Position numbers and translations under genes: made by a program
From: Paracoccaceae bacterium
Lineage (GTDB): Bacteria > Pseudomonadota > Alphaproteobacteria > Rhodobacterales > Rhodobacteraceae
Reading direction: 5' to 3'
Assembly (NCBI GenBank): GCA_014359745.1
Contig: JACIYW010000009.1
Coordinates: 1 to 35,972, forward strand
Length of the DNA: 35,972 nt
Notes under the pieces: generated by a model
Seen by the model: the letters and a program-made list of their open reading frames with translations, nothing else
Told to the model about the DNA's origin: nothing
Databases searched by the model: none
In this document: piece by piece, positions 25,661 to 33,239 of the stretch
Position numbering within the stretch: position 1 is the first letter of the stretch
How the letters are laid out: each line of letters begins with the position of its first letter

Positions 25661-26473
25661 ATGGACGGAGACATGACCCTGCAACAGGGGGGGGCGGCAA
25701 CCGCCCCCTTCTATCTCGCGCAAGGCGATGAATGCGCGCTGTTTCGGGCCGCCAGCGAAAACGACCTGCCGGTGCTGCTCAAGGGGCCGACGGGCTGCGG
25801 CAAGACCCGGTTCGTGGCGCATATGGCCGCAATCCTTGGCCGCCCGCTTTATACCGTGGCCTGCCACGATGACCTGTCGGCGGCCGACCTGATCGGGCGT
25901 TACCTTCTCAAGGGTGGCAAGACGGTGTGGGTTGATGGGCCGCTCACCCGCGCGGTGCGCGAGGGGGCGATCTGTTACCTCGACGAGGTGGTCGAGGCGC
26001 GCAAGGATGTGACGGTGGTCCTGCACCCTTTGACCGACGACCGCCGCATCCTGCCGATCGACCGCACTGGCGAGGAATTGGAGGCCGCCCCCGGCTTCAT
26101 GCTCGTGGCCTCCTACAACCCCGGCTATCAGAATATCCTCAAGACGCTGAAACCCTCCACGCGGCAACGCTTTGTCGCCATGGAGTTCGACTTTCCGCCG
26201 CCCGATCTGGAAACCCGGATCGTCGTGCAGGAATCCGGCATCTCAAAGGACCGCGCCGCCGCCCTCGTGCGGCTTGCGGGCAAGCTGCGCGCCCTCAAGG
26301 GGCAGGATCTGGAGGAGGGGGTTTCAACCCGCCTGGTTATCTACGCCGCGACCCTCATCGTCACGGGACTGCCCATCGAGCGCGCCATCGAGGCCGCGAT
26401 GATCCAGCCGCTGACCGATGACGCGGATATCAAACGCGGGCTCCTCGATCTGGTCACGGCCGTCTTTGGGTGA
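25661..26473 (+). CDS. norQ: NorQ, MoxR-type AAA+ ATPase
   Basis: The 270-residue ATPase has Walker A GPTGCGKT, Walker B ICYLDEV and a sensor-1 segment (LVASYNPGYQN). NorQ works with the VWA protein NorD to insert or activate the non-heme iron of NorB. ATG 25661 is preferred because GGAG lies 8 bp upstream; a GTG at 25652 would overlap the norB stop but lacks that spacing. Confidence 0.94.
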   Translation: MDGDMTLQQGGAATAPFYLAQGDECALFRAASENDLPVLLKGPTGCGKTRFVAHMAAILGRPLYTVACHDDLSAADLIGRYLLKGGKTVWVDGPLTRAVREGAICYLDEVVEARKDVTVVLHPLTDDRRILPIDRTGEELEAAPGFMLVASYNPGYQNILKTLKPSTRQRFVAMEFDFPPPDLETRIVVQESGISKDRAAALVRLAGKLRALKGQDLEEGVSTRLVIYAATLIVTGLPIERAIEAAMIQPLTDDADIKRGLLDLVTAVFG

Positions 26474-26476
26474 GGC

Positions 26477-28420
26477 ATGGCCATGACCGGGATCGACATC
26501 GAGCCATGGGAACCCGAAGAAACCATCGGGAAACTGTGGCACGCGTTTGCCAGCCGCCTCGATGCGCCGCAGGTGCATCACGGAGCCGCGGTTGACCTTT
26601 CAGAGGTCAGCGGGCGGCTGGCAGTTTTCTTTCGCGGGCTGGGCGGCGCGCATTCGGTCGAGATCAGGCCCGTCTCGCCCGAGGTATCGCGCCACCGCCT
26701 GCGCTTTTTGCGCCGGTTGGGGACCGACGCCGAACTGACCCCGCGCGCCAGTTTCGACGGCGAGGTGCTGCGCCTGCCCGAATCCCTGGCGCTTTTCCCC
26801 ACGCGTGAGGCCAACGGCGCACTCTATCTCTGGCTCGCGGCGGCGGTGGCCCATGCGTCTGCTCCCGCGAGCGACCCCGACCCGCTGCGCGCCGACCTGC
26901 TATCCTTGCGCGCTGCGCATGAGATGACCCGCGCCGCGCTGGCCGCCGCACCGGGGCTGCGCGATCTCTACGCGGGCCTCTGCTCGGCCACGCTGCACTA
27001 CCGCCCCTCCGTCGGCCTGCCGCGCTCTGAGGCGGTAATCGAGGCGCTGATCCGGCACCTTCTGGGTGATCCCGCGCCGCTATCTGCGCGCGCCGAAGAC
27101 TTCAAAACCGCGATGGAGAGCGGCGAGTTTTCAGCCCTCACCGCCCCGCGCGGCTATCGCCCTTACCGGCCCGTCGCGCTCTGGCCCGACCTGCGCGCGC
27201 TGGTTCTCTCGGCCCGCGACGAGGTGGAAAGCCGCGACACGGATGGCCCGCCCGAAGAGGGCAGCGACAAGACCCACCGCGCCCGCCGCCGCCACGCCGA
27301 TCAGGCCGAGCGCCGCGACAGCCTGATCCTGCATAAATTCGAGGCGGTTCTAAGTTGGGCCGAGTTTCTCAACCTCAACCGCCGGGTCGATGATGACGAT
27401 CCCGACAGCGCCAAGAAGGCCGCCGACGACCAAGAAGAAATCGGGCTGGGGCAGATATCCAAGGCCCCCGCAACGCGCCTCAAACTGCATCTCGATCTTG
27501 CCCCCGAAGACGTGGACCGCGAACGCCTCTCGGGCGTCACGCTCTATCCCGAATGGGACACGCGCATCGGGGCCTACCTGCCCGATCACGTGCGCGTGCT
27601 CGACAGTATGGCGGAGCCGGTGGACTGCGTTCCCGCCTTTCGCGAGGACCCGCGCGCCGCGCGCCGTATCACCCATGTCAGACGCCAGTTCGAGGCGCTG
27701 CGCCCGGGTCGCGTTTCGATTCCCGGCCAGCTTGACGGCGACGAGTTGGACATGGACGCGGCGGTGCGCGCGCGGGTCGATATTCTGGCAAACGGCGCAG
27801 GCTCCAACCGCATCTGGCGGCAGACGCGCCCCGTTGCCCGCGATCTGGCGGTGTCGATCCTTCTGGATGTCAGCCGCTCGACCGAGAGCGCCGTGGGCGA
27901 CCGCGCCGTGATCGACATCGAGCGCGAGGCTTTGGCGGCGCTGGCCTGGGGGCTGGACGCCTGCGGTGACGAGTTCGCCATCCACGCCTTTTCTTCGCTC
28001 AAGCGCGACCGTGTCTATATCCAGACCTGCAAGGATTTCACCGAGCCGATGACCGGCCTGATCGAGCAGCGCATCGCGGGCCTGCGCCCCGGTTTCTACA
28101 CCCGCCTCGGGGCCGCTGTCCGCCATGCCTCCGCCGATCTGGCACGGCAGGGGCACCGCCGCCGCCTGCTTCTGGTCATCACCGATGGCAAGCCCAACGA
28201 TCTCGATCATTACGAAGGCCGCCACGGCATCGAAGACACCGCCATGGCGGTGCGCGAGGCGCGGCGCGCCGGGCAGTCGGTCTTTGGCATCACCGTCGAC
28301 AAACAGGCCAAGGCCTGGTTCGCGCGGATGTTCGGGCAAGGGGCCTTTCACGTCATCCCGCACCCCGAACGCCTGACCGAGGCGCTGCCGATGATCTACC
28401 GCGAACTGGTTGGCGTATGA
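26477..28420 (+). CDS. norD: NorD, VWA-domain NO reductase activation protein
   Basis: The 647-residue cytoplasmic protein has a long alpha-rich N-terminal part and a C-terminal von Willebrand A domain. The MIDAS motif DVSRST is at about residue 465, and it is followed by FAIHAFSS and LLLVITDGKPND. It acts with NorQ in NorCB maturation. It starts 3 bp after norQ and overlaps norE by 4 bp (ATGA). Confidence 0.94.
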   Translation: MAMTGIDIEPWEPEETIGKLWHAFASRLDAPQVHHGAAVDLSEVSGRLAVFFRGLGGAHSVEIRPVSPEVSRHRLRFLRRLGTDAELTPRASFDGEVLRLPESLALFPTREANGALYLWLAAAVAHASAPASDPDPLRADLLSLRAAHEMTRAALAAAPGLRDLYAGLCSATLHYRPSVGLPRSEAVIEALIRHLLGDPAPLSARAEDFKTAMESGEFSALTAPRGYRPYRPVALWPDLRALVLSARDEVESRDTDGPPEEGSDKTHRARRRHADQAERRDSLILHKFEAVLSWAEFLNLNRRVDDDDPDSAKKAADDQEEIGLGQISKAPATRLKLHLDLAPEDVDRERLSGVTLYPEWDTRIGAYLPDHVRVLDSMAEPVDCVPAFREDPRAARRITHVRRQFEALRPGRVSIPGQLDGDELDMDAAVRARVDILANGAGSNRIWRQTRPVARDLAVSILLDVSRSTESAVGDRAVIDIEREALAALAWGLDACGDEFAIHAFSSLKRDRVYIQTCKDFTEPMTGLIEQRIAGLRPGFYTRLGAAVRHASADLARQGHRRRLLLVITDGKPNDLDHYEGRHGIEDTAMAVREARRAGQSVFGITVDKQAKAWFARMFGQGAFHVIPHPERLTEALPMIYRELVGV

Positions 28421-28965
28421 GCGACACCAGCGTGTTCGATGAATTGCCCGGCGATCTGATGATCTGGGTGCTGATCGTCAGCGAGCTTCTGGTGTTCGGT
28501 GCCGGTCTGGCGGCCTTCCTCGCCGTGCGCTTCACCGACCCCGAGGGCTTTGCCACAGCACAGGGCGCGCTTTATCGCGCCGGGGCGGGGCTGAACACGG
28601 TGGTTCTCATCACCTCCGGCGCGCTTGCCGCCTGGGCCCTACGCCTGCGCGAGGGCGCGCGGCGTGGCGCGGCGCGTCTCGCCCTTGTCGGTGCGGCGCT
28701 TCTGGGGGTCGTGTTCCTGATCGTCAAATCCATCGAATATGCGGGCAAGGCGGCGGATGGCATCGCGTGGGACAGCCACCCGTTCTTTACCTTTTATTAC
28801 GGTCTCACCGGCTTTCATGCCGCGCATGTGGTGGCCGGGGTTCTGGTCCTGCTGCTGGTGGCATGGAAAGACGACCCCCGCAATATCGAGGCCGGGGCGG
28901 CCTTCTGGCACATGGTTGATCTGATCTGGGTGCTGCTATTTCCGGTCATCTACCTGCTGCGGTGA
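28417..28965 (+). CDS. norE: NorE, cytochrome c oxidase subunit III-like protein
   Basis: This is a 182-residue membrane protein with five predicted helices and CoxIII-family features (EYAGKAADGI, FFTFYYGLTGFHAAHVVAGV, WHMVDLIWVLLFPVIYLL). NorE is an accessory protein that supports NO reductase activity but is not part of the purified enzyme. It is coupled to norD by ATGA and to norF by a 1-bp overlap. Confidence 0.9.
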   Translation: MSDTSVFDELPGDLMIWVLIVSELLVFGAGLAAFLAVRFTDPEGFATAQGALYRAGAGLNTVVLITSGALAAWALRLREGARRGAARLALVGAALLGVVFLIVKSIEYAGKAADGIAWDSHPFFTFYYGLTGFHAAHVVAGVLVLLLVAWKDDPRNIEAGAAFWHMVDLIWVLLFPVIYLLR

Positions 28966-29240
28966 TGGCCATGCCCCGCGATCCCCTTTTGCGCGCCTGG
29001 GTCGCGCTCATCGGCTTCAGCCTTGGCGCGACCGCCTTGTCATTCTGGCACTGGCCGCCTGGGCTGACCGCATTTGCCGGGGCACTAATCCTTGCACTCG
29101 CCTGGCTCAAGGCACGGGTGATTCTCGCACGCTACCTTGGCCTTGCCGCCGCCCCGTTCTGGCGGCGCGGGTTCGAGGTGGCTCTGGCGCTCTTTTGTCT
29201 GCTGTTGCTGGGTCTCTATCTGGCGCCGGGCCTGCTCTAG
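28965..29240 (+). CDS. norF: NorF, small membrane accessory protein
   Basis: The 91-residue protein has three hydrophobic helices and the segment KARVILARYLGLAAAPFWRRGFE, typical of NorF/CoxIV-like proteins of nor clusters. Its role in NO reductase activity is supportive. ATG 28965 overlaps the norE stop by one base (TGATG); a GTG at 28962 is also possible. It is the last gene of the operon. Confidence 0.8.
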   Translation: MAMPRDPLLRAWVALIGFSLGATALSFWHWPPGLTAFAGALILALAWLKARVILARYLGLAAAPFWRRGFEVALALFCLLLLGLYLAPGLL

Positions 29241-29364
29241 GGGCGTCGGGCCGCCCGAGAGCGTACGAAACGTCCGTTCATTTTCGAAAACCGGCCAGAT
29301 TACCTGCGAAATCCATGTATAAACCATACGAAACGTACGAGATTTCCTGTTGTGTTTCGGCCTG

Positions 29365-29925
29365 TCAGACCACAAATTTCTGGGCCAGATTGTCCGGCAG
29401 ATCGAACTCTCTCAGTACCCGTGCCCGGCCCTCTGCCGACATTTTCAACGCCGTCTTTGTGACGATTCTATCCATCTTTTCAGAATCCTGCGTGGGTGCG
29501 AAGGGGGCGAAATACCATTTCAGAAAGGTAAAACAGATCACGTCCTCCAGCGCCTGTACCTCTCGGTTGCGCTTGATCCCTTCCTTTCGGATCATTTGTC
29601 CAGCGTTTTCAATATCATGGGTGCCATACCCGGCCTCCGCCATGATCTCGGCCACACGCGTGGCATGGTGTTTCGCCAGTGCGGTGCGCCATGTCAGATA
29701 CCCGGCGCGCCCTTCTGGAAAATCCTTTCTTTTCAATACCCAACGTTCGATATGCTGGCCCCGCGCGGCGATCTGCAACGGCTCCGACGCATCCGGGAAA
29801 AGCCGCTCCAACTCGGCGCTCATCCGCTGCCCGTAAAGCTGCGCGGCAGGCTGTCCCTCGGTCCGGTCAGGATCATGCGCATTCGCGTCATCAATCGCGG
29901 AAAGACAAAATTCCAATTTTTTCAC
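29365..29925 (-). CDS. DUF4202 domain protein
   Basis: The 186-residue soluble protein has the conserved features of DUF4202: AIDDANAHDP, AAQLYGQRMSAELERL, HIERWVLKRKDFPEGRAGYLTWR, and RKEGIKRNREVQALEDVICFTFL. No biochemical function is known to me; the alpha-helical body with conserved His, Arg and Asp/Glu could be catalytic. It starts with GTG at 29925 overlapping the regulator stop (GTGA), so its translation is coupled to the NO regulator. GC content is visibly lower than in the nor genes. Confidence 0.85.
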   Translation of the reverse strand: MKKLEFCLSAIDDANAHDPDRTEGQPAAQLYGQRMSAELERLFPDASEPLQIAARGQHIERWVLKRKDFPEGRAGYLTWRTALAKHHATRVAEIMAEAGYGTHDIENAGQMIRKEGIKRNREVQALEDVICFTFLKWYFAPFAPTQDSEKMDRIVTKTALKMSAEGRARVLREFDLPDNLAQKFVV

Positions 29926-30629
29926 AATGCCTTACTCCATGCATCCGCCGGATCCTGTTCGGCATAGGCCTGCAGCATCTTGATGTCGTCTATGGTGGCA
30001 TGGTGGCGGCTGATACGCACGCCGACCGGTTTGAGCTTGGAAAAAGCGCGCGACAGGCTTTCGGGTTTCATGCCAAGCCACCCTGCGATCAGCAGTTTAT
30101 CATACGGCAAGGTCACCACGCAACTTCCAGATTTGCAGATACAAAGACGGATCAGAAAATTCGCCACCCGCTGCGCGCCGGTCTGCGATTTGATCTGCTC
30201 GACCTGAACGACGAGCTCATGCAGGTGCTGGAAGGTCGAGGCGACCACCGCGATCGCCACCTCCGGTTCGCGCTGCAGCATCGCGATGAAACGCCGCGCT
30301 GAAATCTGCAACAGAGTACAGTCGGTTACCGCCTCAGCCGACACAGGATAGGGTTTCATTCGAAACGCCACAGCTTCGCCAAAGCTGTGGCCTCTGGTGA
30401 ATACGTTGACCACCGTCTCGTTGCCGTTGGGTGCAATCCGGTAAAGTTTGACCCATCCTTCCAGCACCACATGGACCACAGTTGCCTTTTCGTCTTGCAG
30501 GAAAATCGTTTCTCCCCGCGCGAATTCATGCGCCGACGCATCGGTCAACAACGCCTCTGCAACTTCGTTCGGCAGGGGCCTCATCAACAGCGACCTTCTT
30601 GCGATATCAAGGCCTTCGGATTTTTTCAT
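29922..30629 (-). CDS. Crp/Fnr-family regulator, Dnr/Nnr type
   Basis: The 235-residue regulator has an N-terminal cyclic-nucleotide-like sensor fold (FARGETIFLQDEKATVVHVVLEGWVKLYR, GHSFGEAVAF), a long dimer helix and a winged helix with MKPESLSRAFSKLK. ExxSR in the recognition helix is the FNR-type reader of TTGA. No N-terminal cysteine cluster for an Fe-S centre is present, which fits NO-sensing Dnr/Nnr/NnrR proteins rather than FNR. The two boxes at nirS-nirI and norC are its likely targets. ATG 30629 is used; a TTG at 30638 is possible and no clear ribosome site is seen. Confidence 0.87.
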   Translation of the reverse strand: MKKSEGLDIARRSLLMRPLPNEVAEALLTDASAHEFARGETIFLQDEKATVVHVVLEGWVKLYRIAPNGNETVVNVFTRGHSFGEAVAFRMKPYPVSAEAVTDCTLLQISARRFIAMLQREPEVAIAVVASTFQHLHELVVQVEQIKSQTGAQRVANFLIRLCICKSGSCVVTLPYDKLLIAGWLGMKPESLSRAFSKLKPVGVRISRHHATIDDIKMLQAYAEQDPADAWSKAL

Positions 30630-30805
30630 GAGGATCAAGCCGCTGAATTGAGTGAACGCTGCCGGTTGATTGTTAACTCATCGACCGCTATCGGTCCATT
30701 GTGAGAAACTGATAAAAAGTGAATGTGCTAATTCGATGCGGTTGTGTCTCGAAAGTGGTGGAAATTCTCTGGCGGCGTTCTCCGAGCATGCGCATTTGGA
30801 CCTGA

Positions 30806-31049
30806 TCAGGCGACGAGGTCAAGACTGATCGGGGCGATGGGCTGCGCCAAGGTTTGCCAGCCATCGACCTTTCGCATCTGGATTTCGCATGATGCCATCA
30901 GCGCCCACAGCAGCATCGGCACGGTTTCTGCGCAGGGCAGCACGGTCTGGGTCTTGATGCGGCGGCGGAATTGCTTGTTCAGGGGCTCTATGGCGTTTGT
31001 CGTCCTGGCGGATTTCCACTGTGATGGTTCCAGGCACGTGAAGGTAAAC
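30806..31049 (-). pseudogene. IS256-type transposase, C-terminal fragment
   Basis: The minus strand encodes about 80 residues matching the end of IS256-family (Mutator) transposases: PSQWKSARTTNAIEPLNKQF, RRRIKTQTVLP, LLWALMASCEIQMRKVDGW and a stop at 30806-30808. The catalytic N-terminal part is absent. A sequence at 30740-30769 resembling an IS256-type terminal repeat (GGTTGTGTCTCGAAAGTGG...) lies just beyond the stop. Confidence 0.78.
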
Positions 31050-31330
31050 AGCCGATCTCCGGCCTCGCCCAGGCTGTCGGCGACGATGATGCGCGGGCCA
31101 AGCGCGCGGCCTCGTTTGGCACAACGGTTGCCAGCATTCAGATGCTGGAACGCGCGGGCGATCTGGCGGGCATGTCGATGGGTCAGGTCGAACAGGCCAC
31201 CGTCCAGTTGGCGCGGCGGCTGAGCCAGGCGGCTGCCGGGACCGGCCCGGTCGTGGTCGCCCTGCGCCGCCTGCGGTTGTCAGCCGAAGACCTGCAACGC
31301 CCGCCGCTGGACCAGCGCATCGCCACCATT
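31050..31330 (+). pseudogene. Phage tail tape-measure protein fragment
   Basis: The plus-strand frame (31142 and upstream in frame) reads ISGLAQAVGDDDARAKRAAS, FGTTVASIQMLERAGDLAGM, SMGQVEQATVQLARRLSQAA and RRLRLSAEDLQRPPLDQRIA. This resembles a segment of lambdoid-type tape-measure proteins, which set tail length. It has no start of its own and is cut on both sides, directly joined to the IS256 fragment at about 31050. Confidence 0.6.
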
Positions 31331-31510
31331 CGGGAAGAGCCGACGATGCGTTGGCAATAATGCGCAGCATGGCCGGTCGCTGGTCGGACGAGGATATCGC
31401 CGCATCGCTCAATCGGATGGGCCCGCCTTAGCGGGCAAGGCAAAACCTGGACAGCGCACCGCGTAGCATCCGTTCGGCGTGTTCGCGGTATCCACGCCTA
31501 CCGATCCGGA
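31331..31510 (+). pseudogene. Serine recombinase C-terminal fragment, frameshifted
   Basis: MAGRWSDEDIAASLNRMG (from 31369), then after a frame change near 31430 GQGKTWTAHRVASVRRVRGI, matches the C-terminal region of large serine recombinases (consensus DxxIAxxLNRxGxxTGxGxxWTxxRVxxLR). The catalytic N-terminus is missing. Confidence 0.55.
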
Positions 31511-31554
31511 TACACCTCAAATGTTTACAGACACTTGAAGAAAGGGTGGGTAAT

Positions 31555-31636
31555 GAAACACGCTTCGCGATGGGGCGGATCAGATTTTCGACCCTGTTGT
31601 TGTCGATCTCGACACGGCCGTCTGTCAGGAACGCGC
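31555..31636 (-). pseudogene. IS66-type transposase fragment
   Basis: The minus strand reads FLTDGRVEIDNNRVENLIRPIA, matching the IS66 transposase segment FLDDGRIELDNNxVERxIRPIA with the family's conserved acidic residue. Only about 25 codons are left. The fragment begins within a few bases of the fliP stop codon. Confidence 0.65.
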
Positions 31637-31637
31637 G

Positions 31638-32369
31638 CTAGAAATAACTGCGCACCAGCGCCCCCGTCACCAGCGCCCAGCCATCAGCCACCACAAAGAA
31701 CGCCAGCTTGAACGGCAGCGAGACCACTGCGGGCGGCACCATCATCATCCCCATCGACATCAGGACAGCCGCCACCACCAGATCGATGATCAGGAATGGC
31801 AGGAATATCAGAAACCCGATCTGAAAGGCGCGCGCGATTTCCGACAGAAGGAAGGACGGAACCAGGACCGAAAGATTGGCCCCGGCCATCGGCCCCGACG
31901 GGGTGGCATCGGGGCGCAGCGCGGCAAGGGCGGCAAAGGTATCGGGATCCATGCGCGCGGCCATGAAGGTGCGAAACGGCGCGATGGTGGCGGTAAAGGC
32001 CGGTTCGACCTCCATCTTGCCGTCCATGAGGGGTTGCACGCCCTTGGCCCATGCCTCCATCAGGACCGGGTCCATCACGAACCAGGTGAGAAACAGCGCC
32101 AATGTGACGATCAGCATGTTGGGCGGCGATTGCTGCAAGCCGATGGCCTGACGCAGGATCGACAGCACCGTGACGATAAAGGGAAAGGCGGTGATCATCA
32201 CCGCAAGGCCGGGCACCAGGCTGAGCACCGTCAGCGCGATCAGCAATTGCACCCCGCGCGCGGCGATCGAGGTGTCATCGCCCAGCGACAGGGTAATTTC
32301 CTGTGCCATGGCGGGCAGCGCGCCCAGCACCACCACCACCAGACAGACAGGCCCCAGCCCGCGCAGCAT
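31638..32369 (-). CDS. fliP: Flagellar type III export membrane protein FliP
   Basis: This is a 243-residue protein with a cleavable signal peptide (cleavage near PAMAQE) and four hydrophobic helices. Signature stretches are VLSILRQAIGLQQSPPNMLI, FLLSEIARAFQIGFLIFLPF and LIIDLVVAAVLMSMGMMMV. FliP forms the core of the flagellar export gate with FliQ and FliR. It starts 5 bp after the fliN stop. It ends normally in LVRSYF although IS66 sequence begins immediately after the stop. Confidence 0.95.
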   Translation of the reverse strand: MLRGLGPVCLVVVVLGALPAMAQEITLSLGDDTSIAARGVQLLIALTVLSLVPGLAVMITAFPFIVTVLSILRQAIGLQQSPPNMLIVTLALFLTWFVMDPVLMEAWAKGVQPLMDGKMEVEPAFTATIAPFRTFMAARMDPDTFAALAALRPDATPSGPMAGANLSVLVPSFLLSEIARAFQIGFLIFLPFLIIDLVVAAVLMSMGMMMVPPAVVSLPFKLAFFVVADGWALVTGALVRSYF

Positions 32370-32374
32370 CGCGC

Positions 32375-32644
32375 CTAAAGCCCGTTCTTGAGATCGGCAA
32401 TCTCGGTCAGCCGCACGGCAAGTTGCCCGGCATGTTCGCCGGTCATCTCTTCCAGTTCCCCGCGCGCGATCAGCCGGTCGCCCACATAAAGTTCCACCGG
32501 ATCCTCGACGCGGCGGTCAAGGGGCAGCACCGTATCGGGGCGCAGGCGCAAAAGGTCGCGTACCAGCGGCCGGGCGTGGCCTACCGAGATGGTTATCTCT
32601 ATCGGAACCTGGGTGAAGGGGTTTCTGGGCGATGTGTCATCCAT
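32375..32644 (-). CDS. fliN: Flagellar motor switch protein FliN (short form)
   Basis: The 89-residue protein is essentially one SpoA domain: VPIEITISVGHARPLVRDLLRLRPDTVLPLDR, VELYVGDRLIARGELEEM, AVRLTEI. FliN is part of the cytoplasmic C-ring that sets rotation and helps export. The short form without a long N-terminal region is common in Rhodobacterales. It overlaps fliH by 8 bp. Confidence 0.88.
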   Translation of the reverse strand: MDDTSPRNPFTQVPIEITISVGHARPLVRDLLRLRPDTVLPLDRRVEDPVELYVGDRLIARGELEEMTGEHAGQLAVRLTEIADLKNGL

Positions 32645-33239
32645 GGATCTGATGCTCCTTCATGGGATCGGTGGCGAAATAGGCGGTGACGGCATTGGCG
32701 ATGGCGCCTATGGCGCTGTTCAGGTCGATCTGTTCTTCGGTCTCGCCAAGGCGCAGATGCACCTGGCCTTCGGCAAGCAGGGGGTCGACGCTGACGGTCA
32801 GCGGCAGGTGATCCTGGCCGTCAAGCGCGCCTGTCAGCGTGTCATGGTCGGCGACACTGCAGGTCAGCAACACCGGCACATCGGCGGCCTTTCCGGCCAG
32901 GGGCAGCAGCCGTTCGGCCACCGTATGGGCCAGGGTGTCGCGCGCCAGATCGGGCAGGACGCGGGCGACGATTTCGTGCAGCAGTGGCGCCAGCGATTTC
33001 AGCACCGCCGCGCGCGCCTCGTGATAGGTGAAGGACAGGGTTTGAAGGTTGCGTGCAAGGTCGGCGCGGATACGCGCCTGTTCATCGGCCTCATGCGCGG
33101 CGGCGTCGTCCCAGCCGGCCTTGTAACCGTTTTCATAGGCGGCAAGGCGCGCCTCTTCGCCCGCGGGGGTGCCCGCGATGATCTCGTCGATCATGTTGCT
33201 GCGCGGCGGGTCGAAGGATTCCAGGATCAGGCGGGGCAT
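32637..33239 (-). CDS. fliH: FliH-like flagellar assembly protein
   Basis: The 200-residue soluble protein has an N-terminal charged region (AYENGYKAGWDDAAAHEADEQ), a long helix and a C-terminal domain (LLHEIVARVLPDLARDTLAHTVAERLLPLAG) like FliH/YscL, the peripheral stalk that regulates the export ATPase FliI. Similarity in this family is weak, so the call leans on position between fliF and fliN. It overlaps the fliF stop by 1 bp and fliN by 8 bp. Confidence 0.72.
   Translation of the reverse strand: MPRLILESFDPPRSNMIDEIIAGTPAGEEARLAAYENGYKAGWDDAAAHEADEQARIRADLARNLQTLSFTYHEARAAVLKSLAPLLHEIVARVLPDLARDTLAHTVAERLLPLAGKAADVPVLLTCSVADHDTLTGALDGQDHLPLTVSVDPLLAEGQVHLRLGETEEQIDLNSAIGAIANAVTAYFATDPMKEHQIHG

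Noticed and set aside
30819-31412. 197-residue minus-strand ORF
   Set aside because: Wrong frame. The IS256 homology (PSQWKSARTTNAIE) lies in another minus-strand frame ending at 30806, so this ORF is a shadow.
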